Of a stretch of DNA of 64,000 nt, positions 7,122 through 16,410 are shown in pieces; position 1 is the stretch's first letter; each line of letters starts with the position of its first letter. The notes under the pieces are model-generated. The model was not told the origin of the DNA. It was given only the letters and a program-made list of their open reading frames with translations, and searched no databases. The DNA comes from Bacteroidota bacterium (GTDB lineage Bacteria > Bacteroidota > Bacteroidia > Chitinophagales > Chitinophagaceae), in the NCBI GenBank assembly GCA_018267965.1, contig JAFDXK010000002.1, positions 186,001 to 250,000 on the forward strand, written 5' to 3'. The position numbers were made by a program, and so were the translations under genes.

Positions 7122-9662
7122 TTGGGTAAGTTCTTATTGGTTACATTATTGGTTTTTGGCATTGGCATTTCAAGCGTTTTCGCACAGCAAAATTCAGGGA
7201 AGATAACTGGCAAAATAGTTGACGCACAAAACAAGGCAGTAGGCTATGCAACGGTTACATTATTAAAACAGGATTCATCTGTTGCAGGCGGTGATGTAAC
7301 AACAGAAGATGGCGATTTTACTATCACCAAGGTTGCGGCAGGCAGCTACAGGTTGCATATAAATGGTATAGGTATCAAATCCAGAATAGTTGACGGCATC
7401 TCCATATCATCCGAGTCTCCGAATAAGGACTTGGGAAAAATAAAAACCTTTTCTGCCGCACAACAATTGAAAGGAGTAGAAGTAACTGCAGAAAAAAACT
7501 TGATGGAAATGAGCGTTGATAAAAAAGTGTTCAACGTTGATAAGAATCTGACAGCAGTTGGCGGCAGTGCTACAGATGTGCTACAGAATGTACCTTCCGT
7601 TTCGGTAGATGTTGATGGTAGCATAAGCCTACGTGGCAAGAGCAATGTTACTATATTGATTGACGGCAAACCAGCAACTATGTTTGGCGGCGATGCAGCT
7701 TCTGCTTTGCAAAGTTTACCGGCAGCAAGTATTCAAAGTGTAGAAGTGATTACCAATCCTTCTTCCAAATATGATGCCCAAGGCATGACGGGCATACTGA
7801 ATATCATTACTAAAAGAGATAAAAAGTTCGGGTTGAATGGTTCGGTAACAGCAGGTGTAGGTACACACGAAAAATATAACGGCAGCCTCAACCTGAATCT
7901 TAAAAACAATAAATGGAATGTATTTCTTAACAGCAGTTTCAGACTCAATAAGAATTACAACTATACGCTCAATGAACGTGTAAATGCAGGCACACATGAC
8001 AATTTTAAGAGCGAGGAAGATAACCTTCGTATGTTCAACGGTTTCTTCAATTCTATAGGTGCAGAATATACCATCAATAAAAACAACACCATCACACTAA
8101 CCGAAAACATCAATAAAATGCAATGGGGCGGTGATGGTACTTCTAACTATACTGTTAATACATCCAATATACTTTCAAACTACATACAGCGCAGAAGCTC
8201 ATATAATGTAGGCGGGCCTTTATCGTTTTCTACTTCTCTAGATTATAAACACAAATTCAAAAAAGAGAAGCAAGAACTGACAGGTAATGCCAATTTTTCT
8301 TCAACGCATGTAGAGCGCAACCAGGAGTACGAAACCTCTATACTCAATACAGATGGTACGCAACGTATGTTGCCTATTAGTCAAAAAGCACCGGGCAGTG
8401 GCAATAACAGAAGCGTTAATGCACAAGCAGATTTCACCTCTCCGTTGTTAACCAAAACAGGCAAACTGGAGGCAGGGCTTAAAACACAGCTCTATTGGTT
8501 TGATAGCAAAAACAATCCCACCATCGATTCTGGTACGGGTGTAAAAACAGACTACAATTTGCTCAACGTTTATAATTACAAGCAACAGGTATACAGTGCT
8601 TATACCAATTTCTCTGACCAAAAAGGTAAATGGAGTTACCAGGGTGGTTTACGTTTAGAATATGCTTATTACGAAGGCACCATTCAAACGATATCAACTA
8701 ATACCTATAATACTTCATTCCTTAATCTGTTCCCGAGTGCGTATGTGTCTTATAAATTACCAAAAGACCAAACCGTTTATGTAAACTATTCGCGTCGCAC
8801 CAATCGTCCTGACTTCAGGCAAATGATGCCATTCAAGGATATATCAAATCCACAGGATACGAGCATGGGTAATCCTAACCTTAGGCCTGAGTTTATTAAC
8901 AACGCAGAGTTGAACTACAACAAGCAATTCAAAAAAGGGCACAACATTATTGTTGGTGCATATTACCAATACACCGAAAGCATGATAGAGCGCTATCGCA
9001 AATTCTATGCTGATGGTACATCATTTACACAACCTCAAAACCTGAACACAGGTGTTACTTATGGTTTGGAAGTTATTGGTAAAGCACAAATACTTAAAGC
9101 ATGGGACGCAACATTGAGCTTCAACTTCTTCCAAAACGAAGTGCATGGTGCTAATATTGACCCCTTGTTGAATAACAGTGGTGCGAGCTGGTACACCAAA
9201 CTCAACACAAATATCAAATTGCCTGCAAACTTCTCTATCCAAATAAATGGCAACTACGAAGCACCTAAAGTAGCATCGCAGGGTACACTTCAGGAAGTGT
9301 ACTGGCTGGATGTAGCTGTGCGTAAAAACGTGTTGAAAGGCAAGGGTACTTTTGTGGTAAATGTTTCAGACATATTTAACACCCGTAAATACACTACTGT
9401 TTACGATTATCCGTTATACACACAGACCACCTATCGCGTCCGTGAAACCCGCGTGGGCAATTTCAGTTTTACCTACCGCTTTGGTAAATCTGACATTGGT
9501 AAGGACCAGCCTAAGGGTATGAATAACAGCGGAGGCGGACGCAAGGGCGGAAAAGACCAATCTAACAAAACCCAAAGCAAAGAGCGCGATAACCTGAAAA
9601 CCGATGAGAACAGCGATTCGGGCGGTACAGGACAAGGAAATCCCGCTCCGTCAGGTAATTAA
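7122..9662 (+). CDS. TonB-dependent receptor with carboxypeptidase-like regulatory domain
   Basis: This 846-residue outer membrane protein begins with a signal peptide (cleaved near VFA-QQN). A CarboxypepD_reg-like beta-sandwich follows (about 26-110; GKITGKIVDAQNKAVGYATVTLL). Next come a plug domain (about 115-220; VLQNVPSVSVDVDGSISLRG, ITNPSSKYDAQGMTGILNIITK) and a large beta-barrel of the OMP_b-brl_3 type ending near FSFTYRFGK. A charged tail (GGGRKGGKDQSNKT...) follows the barrel, which is unusual at a barrel C-terminus. The start is a TTG: no ATG is in frame upstream, and TTG gives a proper signal peptide. A CATTTTTG sequence 23 bases upstream may be the -7 box. Substrate unknown; no SusD partner is adjacent. 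Confidence 0.85.
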   Translation: MGKFLLVTLLVFGIGISSVFAQQNSGKITGKIVDAQNKAVGYATVTLLKQDSSVAGGDVTTEDGDFTITKVAAGSYRLHINGIGIKSRIVDGISISSESPNKDLGKIKTFSAAQQLKGVEVTAEKNLMEMSVDKKVFNVDKNLTAVGGSATDVLQNVPSVSVDVDGSISLRGKSNVTILIDGKPATMFGGDAASALQSLPAASIQSVEVITNPSSKYDAQGMTGILNIITKRDKKFGLNGSVTAGVGTHEKYNGSLNLNLKNNKWNVFLNSSFRLNKNYNYTLNERVNAGTHDNFKSEEDNLRMFNGFFNSIGAEYTINKNNTITLTENINKMQWGGDGTSNYTVNTSNILSNYIQRRSSYNVGGPLSFSTSLDYKHKFKKEKQELTGNANFSSTHVERNQEYETSILNTDGTQRMLPISQKAPGSGNNRSVNAQADFTSPLLTKTGKLEAGLKTQLYWFDSKNNPTIDSGTGVKTDYNLLNVYNYKQQVYSAYTNFSDQKGKWSYQGGLRLEYAYYEGTIQTISTNTYNTSFLNLFPSAYVSYKLPKDQTVYVNYSRRTNRPDFRQMMPFKDISNPQDTSMGNPNLRPEFINNAELNYNKQFKKGHNIIVGAYYQYTESMIERYRKFYADGTSFTQPQNLNTGVTYGLEVIGKAQILKAWDATLSFNFFQNEVHGANIDPLLNNSGASWYTKLNTNIKLPANFSIQINGNYEAPKVASQGTLQEVYWLDVAVRKNVLKGKGTFVVNVSDIFNTRKYTTVYDYPLYTQTTYRVRETRVGNFSFTYRFGKSDIGKDQPKGMNNSGGGRKGGKDQSNKTQSKERDNLKTDENSDSGGTGQGNPAPSGN

Positions 9663-9684
9663 CCTCTTGGTTATATTTTGATAT

Positions 9685-9692
9685 TATATTTG
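9685..9692 (+). promoter_or_regulatory. -7 promoter box (TATATTTG) for the DUF4197 gene
   Basis: An exact TAnnTTTG box lies 28 bases before the ATG at 9721. A TTG at 9667-9669 is 15 bases upstream, slightly short for a -33 element. Confidence 0.45.
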
Positions 9693-9720
9693 ATACACTC
9701 TTAAAATTTGTCGTATTCCT

Positions 9721-10515
9721 ATGAGTATTCTTAAAAAAGCCACTGTTATACTATTTGCCGGTATGATAACAGCACAATGTGCCAATGCACAGATCAATAA
9801 ATGGATTGATAAGGCCAATGATGCCATTAATGGCAATAGTGGCAATAATAATAATGGCAGGCCGGGTTCAAACCAGGGTAGCAACCAGGGTGGTCAGTCT
9901 CTGGAAAGCATTAGCAATAATGAAATTGTCTGTGCTTTAAAAGAGGCTTTACAGGTAGGTGCAAGAAATGCAACAGGCAGGTTGAATGTGATGAACGGTT
10001 TCTTTGGCAACCAGTTGATAAAAATACTGATGCCCCCTGAAGCTAAACAAATGGAAAGTACATTGCGTTCCATGGGTTTAGGCCCTCAGGTTGATAAAGC
10101 TATTTTATCAATGAACCGTGCGGCAGAAGATGCATCGGGACAGGCGGTGAACATATTTATCAATGCAATCACCAGCATGTCTATACAAGATGCGATAGGT
10201 ATTGTGCGCGGCGGACAAGGTGCAGCGACTAATTATTTGAAACAAAGAACAACACAACAATTGACGGATGCGTTCCGCCCGATTATTCAGAATTCGTTGA
10301 ATAAAGTAGGTGCTACGCGTTATTGGTCTGATATATTTACGACGTACAATAAAATACCATTGGTCACAAAAGTGAATCCTGATTTAGTGGCTTATGTAAC
10401 GGAACGAGCACTCAATGGTTTGTTTGTGACGATAGCTGATGAAGAGAATAAAATAAGGCTTAACCCCGGTGCCAGGGTTTCTGACCTGCTGAAGAAAGTA
10501 TTTGGCGCACGATAA
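9721..10515 (+). CDS. DUF4197 family exported protein
   Basis: The 264 residues start with a signal peptide (about 1-23, cut after ANA). A low-complexity Asn/Gly linker follows (NSGNNNNGRPGSNQGSNQGG), then a DUF4197 domain from about residue 60 to the end. Typical DUF4197 features are VCALKEALQVGARNATGRL near its start, QAVNIFINAITSMSIQDAIGIVRGG in the middle and YVTERALNGLFVTIADEE near the end. The family is periplasmic and of unknown function. The gene has its own promoter box and lies 45 bases upstream of the DUF349 gene. Confidence 0.85.
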   Translation: MSILKKATVILFAGMITAQCANAQINKWIDKANDAINGNSGNNNNGRPGSNQGSNQGGQSLESISNNEIVCALKEALQVGARNATGRLNVMNGFFGNQLIKILMPPEAKQMESTLRSMGLGPQVDKAILSMNRAAEDASGQAVNIFINAITSMSIQDAIGIVRGGQGAATNYLKQRTTQQLTDAFRPIIQNSLNKVGATRYWSDIFTTYNKIPLVTKVNPDLVAYVTERALNGLFVTIADEENKIRLNPGARVSDLLKKVFGAR

Positions 10516-10560
10516 AGCAATTTAAATCCCCTTTACAATAACTGTTCTAATAACATTCTA

Positions 10561-12159
10561 ATGGACGAGATCATGACACAAATTGAAAATACGGCAACCA
10601 CTCTGCAAGAATGGTGGAATGCCATTTCATTTGCCGGCAAAAACAATTATACCCTCAATGAAGCCGGTGAGTTAACACAGCAACAAGTAGGACAACTGAA
10701 AGAACGCGTTGTTACTACATTATCTGCAGACACAGCTGATGTTACCCTAAAAGCATTACAGGATAAATTCAGTGAAGCCCAATACCGTTGCAAAGAGCTC
10801 TTGGTAGAATGGGAAAACACTTCAGATAAATTAAAGCTTATTGGTAAGGCAGAACGCTTCAAAGATTATTTGCAGGAAGCTGCTGTGGTGGGCGAAGTGA
10901 ATACACTGGAAAAATTCATTGCCAATATCGAAACCGAACTGCATAAACTGGTTGAAGAAAACTTCATCATCAAAAAGCAAATGGCTGAAGAAGCAGAAAC
11001 CATTGCTGCAGGTGATAACTGGAAAGAAGGCACTCAAAAATTAAAAGATTTAGCCGAACGCTGGAAGAAAGCAGGCTATTTAGACAAGCACCGCAATGAA
11101 GAATTGTGGAACAGGATTGAAGCTGCTAAAAATAGTTTCTTTGAACGCAAACGCCAGAACCAGGAAGATGTAAGCAAAGAATTACTTGCCAACCTGGATC
11201 TGAAAATGGAAATGGTGGAGAAGGCAGAAAAGCTGGCAGCATCAGAAGAATGGAAAGAAGCTACGGAAGGTTTTCATAACCTGATGGAAGAATGGAAAAA
11301 GACAGGACGCACCATACATGAAAAGAACGAAGAACTCTGGCATAAATTCATTACTGCTAAAAACAGCTTCTTCGACAGAAAGAAAGCACACTTCGATACT
11401 ATACAAGTAGAACAGGAAGCTAACCTCGTTGCTAAAATGGCGTTGCTTGAAAAAGCAGAGGCGTTGCAAAACAGTACCGAATGGGGAAGCACTGCACAGG
11501 CTTTTACCCAACTGATGGAAGAATGGAAAAAAATAGGCCGCGCTCCTGCTGAAAAAGCTGATGAGATTTGGAACCGTTTTATAGCTGCAAAAGAAACCTT
11601 CTTCAATGCTAAGAAACAACATAGCGAAACATTGAAAGTTTCTCTGCAGGATAACCTTGCACAGAAAATGGCTTTGCTGAAACGTGCAGAATCACTTCAG
11701 AATTCAACACACTGGCGCGAAACAACTGACGAGATGATAGAGCTGATGGAAGAATGGAAAAAGATAGGCCCTGTGCCGCGCGAATATAACGACGACATCT
11801 GGAATAAATTCACTGCAGCGCGTAAGAAATTCTTTGAACGCAAAGATGCCAATCGCGAACACCGTAAACATGTGGCAGAAAAGCATAAAAGCCAACGCGT
11901 ACAGCAGACTTACGATTTTGTAAGAAAACTGGAAGAAGAATTAAAAGAAGAAGAAGACCGCCTGGCCGATTTTAAAGAAGGTATACAAAACATTACCCCC
12001 GGTAAAAAAGAAGCAGAGCTTCGTGCGCACCTTACCAAGCTGATTGAGCAAACTGAGCATAAGATTCAGCATAAGCAGGAAAAGCTGGCAGAAGCCCGCA
12101 AGCAAGTAGACGACCTCGAATCAAAGTCTAAAAAGGAATCTGATAAAACTGAAGCATAA
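10561..12159 (+). CDS. DUF349 repeat protein
   Basis: This 532-residue, highly charged, all-helical cytosolic protein contains at least four DUF349 repeats with a period of about 77 residues (starting near 163, 240, 317 and 394). Each repeat carries the core L-x-E-x-WKKxG ... E-x-W-x-x-F/I-x-A-x-x-x-FF. A more divergent unit precedes them (about 60-130), and the C-terminal 90 residues form a coiled coil. DUF349 proteins are common in Bacteroidota; no biochemical role is firmly established to my knowledge. A strong bidirectional terminator follows immediately. Confidence 0.86.
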   Translation: MDEIMTQIENTATTLQEWWNAISFAGKNNYTLNEAGELTQQQVGQLKERVVTTLSADTADVTLKALQDKFSEAQYRCKELLVEWENTSDKLKLIGKAERFKDYLQEAAVVGEVNTLEKFIANIETELHKLVEENFIIKKQMAEEAETIAAGDNWKEGTQKLKDLAERWKKAGYLDKHRNEELWNRIEAAKNSFFERKRQNQEDVSKELLANLDLKMEMVEKAEKLAASEEWKEATEGFHNLMEEWKKTGRTIHEKNEELWHKFITAKNSFFDRKKAHFDTIQVEQEANLVAKMALLEKAEALQNSTEWGSTAQAFTQLMEEWKKIGRAPAEKADEIWNRFIAAKETFFNAKKQHSETLKVSLQDNLAQKMALLKRAESLQNSTHWRETTDEMIELMEEWKKIGPVPREYNDDIWNKFTAARKKFFERKDANREHRKHVAEKHKSQRVQQTYDFVRKLEEELKEEEDRLADFKEGIQNITPGKKEAELRAHLTKLIEQTEHKIQHKQEKLAEARKQVDDLESKSKKESDKTEA

Positions 12160-12194
12160 ATAAAGAAGCCCCGATTTTCGGGGCTTCTTTATTT
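12158..12194. terminator. bidirectional terminator between the DUF349 and thioredoxin-like genes
   Basis: A perfect 17-bp stem (AAATAAAGAAGCCCCGA and its complement) with a TTT loop, flanked by A and T runs, sits between two convergent genes and overlaps both stop codons. Confidence 0.85.
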
Positions 12195-12693
12195 ATTGAA
12201 AACAAGCTAATAAATCTTTCATCTTAGCGCCTCCTTCAAAAAACTTCACAAACTTTTTCTGTTTATCATACACTACAAGGCAGGGCACGTAATAGGCTTT
12301 ATAAAACTTATGAAAGAACATATCTACATCCTTGCCCATCATAATGTTGCGGTAGTTTTTGATGTTGTTCTTAGCATAGAATGCGCGTATCTCAGGTAAT
12401 GCCTGAGGTGCAAACATGCATATCTGTATATTTTTCAGTTCACTCCGGTGGCTAAGTAAAGAATCTGTCATCATCTGGCAATGGTCGCAATCTGTGCTAA
12501 AGAATATCAACAAAGTATATCTGCCTTCCTGGATATTGAACGTATTAAATATAGTGGTGCTATCCAGCAATTGGATATTGAATGCCGGTAATGTCGGATA
12601 CTTCTTATATGGTGGCAAAGCTGTATCTGCATCTTTTTGCGCAAAGGCATGAATAGAGAACAGGCAGAGCAATACAAACAATATTCTTTTCAT
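12193..12693 (-). CDS. thioredoxin-like (TlpA/redoxin-type) exported protein
   Basis: The 166-residue protein has an N-terminal signal peptide (about 1-18, HAFAQ) followed by a thioredoxin fold. The active-site motif is CDHC (Cys69 and Cys72, preceded by FFSTD), and YYVPCLVVY supplies the cis-proline loop. It is therefore probably a periplasmic or lipid-bilayer-facing thiol-disulfide oxidoreductase. The first helix-strand part resembles the TlpA/DUF5106 type seen in Bacteroidota. An extra Cys directly after the cis-Pro (VPC) is slightly unusual. It is transcribed divergently from the helicase gene, with 70 bases between the starts. Confidence 0.82.
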   Translation of the reverse strand: MKRILFVLLCLFSIHAFAQKDADTALPPYKKYPTLPAFNIQLLDSTTIFNTFNIQEGRYTLLIFFSTDCDHCQMMTDSLLSHRSELKNIQICMFAPQALPEIRAFYAKNNIKNYRNIMMGKDVDMFFHKFYKAYYVPCLVVYDKQKKFVKFFEGGAKMKDLLACFQ

Positions 12694-12763
12694 ACCCTAA
12701 AGATACGCAACCTCTTTTCTTTATTCGTAAAGGGTTTGCTAACTTCATAGGCAGGATTACACA

Positions 12764-15700
12764 ATGGTAAACGAAGAACTTTTTCTCAAACGATACGGAA
12801 TATTAAATGAACAGCAGCAGGATGCTGTAAATCTTATTTATGGCCCTGTAATGGTGATAGCCGGCCCAGGTACGGGTAAAACAGAGGTATTATCGATGCG
12901 TATTGCCAACCTGTTACGCAGCGATGCGCAGGTGCAACCACAGGAAATACTGTGCCTAACTTATACCGATGAAGCTACCAATGCTATGCGCCGCAGGCTG
13001 GTGCAGGTAATTGGCGCAGCCGCTCATAAGGTGAACATCTGCACATTCCATGCCTTCTGTAATACCGTTATTCAAAACAATAGTGAGTATTTCAGCCTGC
13101 GCTCTTTACAACCTATTACCGATTTAGAACGTACAGAGTTTTTGTACGAAATGCTGGAAGAATTGCCACAAGGGCATATCATGCGAAAGCTGAGCGGTAA
13201 TATATATTACGATGCAGGCAGGCTTAGCAAGCTTTTTGATATGATGAAACGTGAAAGCCTGAGTTCAAAATATATATCTGATGCCATTGATGAATACCTA
13301 AACAGTTTACCATCACGAGAAGAATACATTTATAAAAAGAGTGGTAAAGGATATACTAAGGGCGATTTGAAACAGCCGCAGATAGACGAAGAAACCAAGC
13401 GCATGGAAACCACACGTGCTGCTGCCAATCTCTTCGAGATGTATAAAGAAAAGATGAAAGCAAAGGGACGCTATGATTTCAACGACATGATCATGTGGGT
13501 GCTGGAGGCTTTCAAAAATAATGCAGCATTATTACAAAGTTACCAGGAGCGTTTCCAGTTTATCTTAGTAGATGAGTTTCAGGATACGAATGGTTCTCAA
13601 AAAGAGTTACTCGATATGCTTACCTCTTACTGGGATGACCCGAACATATTTGTGGTGGGTGATGACGACCAATCTATCTATGAGTTCCAGGGAGCACGTA
13701 TCAAAAACATTGTAGAGTTCTACACTAAGTATAAAGAAACCATTAAGGTTATTGTCCTTCCTCAAAACTATCGTTCTTCACAAGCCATATTAGATAAAGC
13801 AACCGCTGCTATTGAGAACAATGAGCAAAGGCTTATACATCAATTAAAGGAATTGGCGCTTGATAAAAACATCGTCGCTTCCCATCCACGCTTTAAAGAT
13901 GGCAATGACACTGTTACTCCAATAGTTAAAGTGTATGGCAACATATTGCAGGAAGAAGCAGACATCATACTGCAGATAGAAGCTTTACAGCAACAAGGTA
14001 TTAACCTGCATAACGTTGCTATACTATACGCGCAACACAAACAGGCAGATAATATCATTGCGTTGATGGAACGTAAGGGTATTCCTTATTCTGTAAAGAA
14101 ACCTGTCAATATACTGGAGCTGCCGTTGATACAGCAGGTCATTAATGTGCTGTATTATCTGGATGAAGAGCGCAAGACACCTTTTAGTTCAGAAGCAAGG
14201 TTGTTTGAAATAATGCATGCTCCTTATTATGAGCTGATACCTACGGATATTGCACTGCTCTCTTTATACATCCATCAAAACAAAGCCAAAGACAAAAACC
14301 TTTCTTACTGGCGTTTGATACTGAACAACCCTCTGCTGTTGGAATCATTGAATATCCGCTCTGCAAAAGCAATGACCAGGCTAGGCAGAAATATTGATAA
14401 CTGGCTGCAACAACAAACTGTTTTGCCTCTGCCTTTATTAATAGAGAAAATCATCTATGAAAGCGGCATAGTAGCCAACCTGCTGAAGAAGAAAGATCAT
14501 GTATGGAACATACAAGTACTCAATACCTTCTTTGATTTTGTAAAAGAAGTACACGGACGCAATGCCAACATCAAAGTTGATGAATTGTTGCGTATGATAG
14601 AGCGTATGCAGGATGAAGGCATAGCCATACCGATACAAAGAGTAGTGCACAACGAAAACGGTGTAGGGTTATATACTGCTCATGGCGCCAAGGGCAATGA
14701 GTTTGAGCATGTGTTCCTGATAGGTTGTACCAAAAACTATTGGGAAGAACGCAAAGGCGGCAATTTTGAATATAAGCTACCCGATACTATCACTAATACC
14801 CAAGATGACCCGGATAAATCATACAAAACAGAAGTAGCACGCCGTTTGTTTTATGTAGCATTGACGAGGGCAAAAAAACACTTGCATATATCTTATGCAG
14901 GTGCAGACAATGCAGGTAAACCTATCGAACATTCTATATTCATAGACGAAATAAGCCTGCCTGAAGAACGTATTGACCAATCAGTGACTACTGAAGCCGT
15001 ATTACAACATATACAATGGGCCATGCAACCAGTGCCTGATGTGCGTGTGGAGTTAGCCAATCATCAGTATATAGAACAGGTATTGCAGCAGTTTACTATG
15101 AGCTATACAACGCTGTCTAAATACCTGCGTTGCCCGCTTACTTTTTATTACGAGCATATTCTGAAAGTGCCATTCCTTAAGAGCGATGCACTGGCTTTCG
15201 GTAGCGCAGTGCATAATGCGCTGGAGCGTATGTTCCTGCAAATGAAACAGGCGAATGGTGTGTTCCCGCCACTGGAGGAGGTAATCGGTTATTTTGATGC
15301 AGGTATGTATTATGAGTCAGAATCGTTTACACCCATACAATACGATAGAAGAAAAGAACAGGGGCATATTATACTCACTGAGTACTATCACAATTATCTC
15401 AGTAGTTTCAACAAAAATGTAGAGATAGAATTTAAGATACCTCGATACAACTTAGATGGTGTGCCTGTAACCGGTAAAATAGATAAGATAGAACTGGATG
15501 GTGATAACTGTGTAGTGGTTGATTACAAAAGCGGCGACCCTGATAAATCAGTTACTAAATATACTGCAGCGCCTAACGAGCAGGAACCTAATGGCGGCGA
15601 CTACTGGCGGCAAATGGTATTCTACAAACTGCTAATAGAAAACTACCAGGAAAAGCATTGGAAAGTAACACAAGGCATGTTCGACTATATAGAGCGTGGT

Positions 15701-15910
15701 AAGAAAACGAATGAGTTCAAACGCGTGTATGTGCCCATGTTTGCACAGGATGAAGAAACAGTACGTAAGCAATTAAAGAGTTCTTATGCTGCTATTATGA
15801 ACCACGAGTTTAATAAAGGCTGTGGTAAAGAAGATTGCAACTGGTGCAATTTTGCTAAGCGCTATGAATTGATACGCCCTACAGAAGAAGTAGAGATTGA
15901 TGATGTGTAG
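12764..15910 (+). CDS. UvrD-family ATP-dependent helicase fused to an Fe-S PD-(D/E)XK nuclease
   Basis: This 1048-residue protein joins an SF1A helicase and a nuclease. Helicase motifs are AGPGTGKT (Walker A, about residue 33), VDEFQDTN (motif II, ~269), GDDDQSIYEFQGA (III, ~299), QNYRSS (IV), YTAHGAKGNEFEHVF (V, ~638) and RRLFYVALTRAKK (VI, ~692). The C-terminal part has GSAVHNALE (~812), GKIDKIE and VVDYKSG (~902-918), the catalytic RecB/PD-(D/E)XK residues. Cysteines in LRCPLTFYYE (~787) and C-x4-C-x2-C (~1019-1027) fit an AddB/Dna2-like 4Fe-4S cluster. It is probably involved in DNA end processing or repair. It is single-chain and has no AddB/RexB neighbour. Confidence 0.88.
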   Translation: MVNEELFLKRYGILNEQQQDAVNLIYGPVMVIAGPGTGKTEVLSMRIANLLRSDAQVQPQEILCLTYTDEATNAMRRRLVQVIGAAAHKVNICTFHAFCNTVIQNNSEYFSLRSLQPITDLERTEFLYEMLEELPQGHIMRKLSGNIYYDAGRLSKLFDMMKRESLSSKYISDAIDEYLNSLPSREEYIYKKSGKGYTKGDLKQPQIDEETKRMETTRAAANLFEMYKEKMKAKGRYDFNDMIMWVLEAFKNNAALLQSYQERFQFILVDEFQDTNGSQKELLDMLTSYWDDPNIFVVGDDDQSIYEFQGARIKNIVEFYTKYKETIKVIVLPQNYRSSQAILDKATAAIENNEQRLIHQLKELALDKNIVASHPRFKDGNDTVTPIVKVYGNILQEEADIILQIEALQQQGINLHNVAILYAQHKQADNIIALMERKGIPYSVKKPVNILELPLIQQVINVLYYLDEERKTPFSSEARLFEIMHAPYYELIPTDIALLSLYIHQNKAKDKNLSYWRLILNNPLLLESLNIRSAKAMTRLGRNIDNWLQQQTVLPLPLLIEKIIYESGIVANLLKKKDHVWNIQVLNTFFDFVKEVHGRNANIKVDELLRMIERMQDEGIAIPIQRVVHNENGVGLYTAHGAKGNEFEHVFLIGCTKNYWEERKGGNFEYKLPDTITNTQDDPDKSYKTEVARRLFYVALTRAKKHLHISYAGADNAGKPIEHSIFIDEISLPEERIDQSVTTEAVLQHIQWAMQPVPDVRVELANHQYIEQVLQQFTMSYTTLSKYLRCPLTFYYEHILKVPFLKSDALAFGSAVHNALERMFLQMKQANGVFPPLEEVIGYFDAGMYYESESFTPIQYDRRKEQGHIILTEYYHNYLSSFNKNVEIEFKIPRYNLDGVPVTGKIDKIELDGDNCVVVDYKSGDPDKSVTKYTAAPNEQEPNGGDYWRQMVFYKLLIENYQEKHWKVTQGMFDYIERGKKTNEFKRVYVPMFAQDEETVRKQLKSSYAAIMNHEFNKGCGKEDCNWCNFAKRYELIRPTEEVEIDDV

Positions 15911-15925
15911 GGAGAATACTTTATA

Positions 15926-16243
15926 CTAAGATTGGTTTATAGCTTTTCTAACATCTTCTGCTGTGTATCGAGATAAAAAATTCATGATTTTATGTTCTGC
16001 TAGCATTATTGCCTTATCCATTTCTTCATTTGGCTCGGTCCACATATCAATATGCAACTTCACCAAATAATCGTAAATAGATTGATTTGATAAATAAACT
16101 TTGATTACCGGAATAACATAACTGGTATATTCTCCAAGAGCATCATCAGAATAATCAATTGGTATATAATCTTGAAGAACACATATAGGGTCCCATTCAT
16201 CTAGTATTTGATTGATACCTATTCTAATAGTTTTCCCATTCAT
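15926..16243 (-). CDS. DUF1871-like hypothetical protein
   Basis: A 105-residue acidic cytosolic protein. The segment INQILDEWDPICVLQDYIP followed by a Tyr/Glu-rich stretch resembles the DUF1871 pattern (I-x-E-W-D-P-I then E-Y), a small family of unknown function. The remaining helix (EMDKAIMLAEHKIMNFLSRY) fits the same all-alpha picture. It sits alone between the convergent helicase gene and the OmpA gene. The assignment rests on motif recall and should be treated as tentative; immunity-type proteins of similar size exist, but no toxin gene is nearby. Confidence 0.6.
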   Translation of the reverse strand: MNGKTIRIGINQILDEWDPICVLQDYIPIDYSDDALGEYTSYVIPVIKVYLSNQSIYDYLVKLHIDMWTEPNEEMDKAIMLAEHKIMNFLSRYTAEDVRKAINQS

Positions 16244-16358
16244 AAATTAGTATAATTTCTAACTAAATCTATGCAATAAAAATAACACAAGTTTGGACTA
16301 GATTGCTTCGTTCATATTTGCCCATGCAAATATTACCTCGCAATGACGGTTTGGCTTA

Positions 16359-16395
16359 AAATAATAAAGCCCCGATAAACGGGGCTTTATTATTT
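16359..16395 (-). terminator. terminator after the OmpA/TSP3 gene
   Basis: A perfect 16-bp stem (AAATAATAAAGCCCCG and its complement) with an ATAAA loop begins 16 bases after the minus-strand stop at 16411. Its GCCCCG core is the same as in the terminator at 12158. Confidence 0.82.
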
Positions 16396-16410
16396 AGTAT
16401 TTCGGACTGA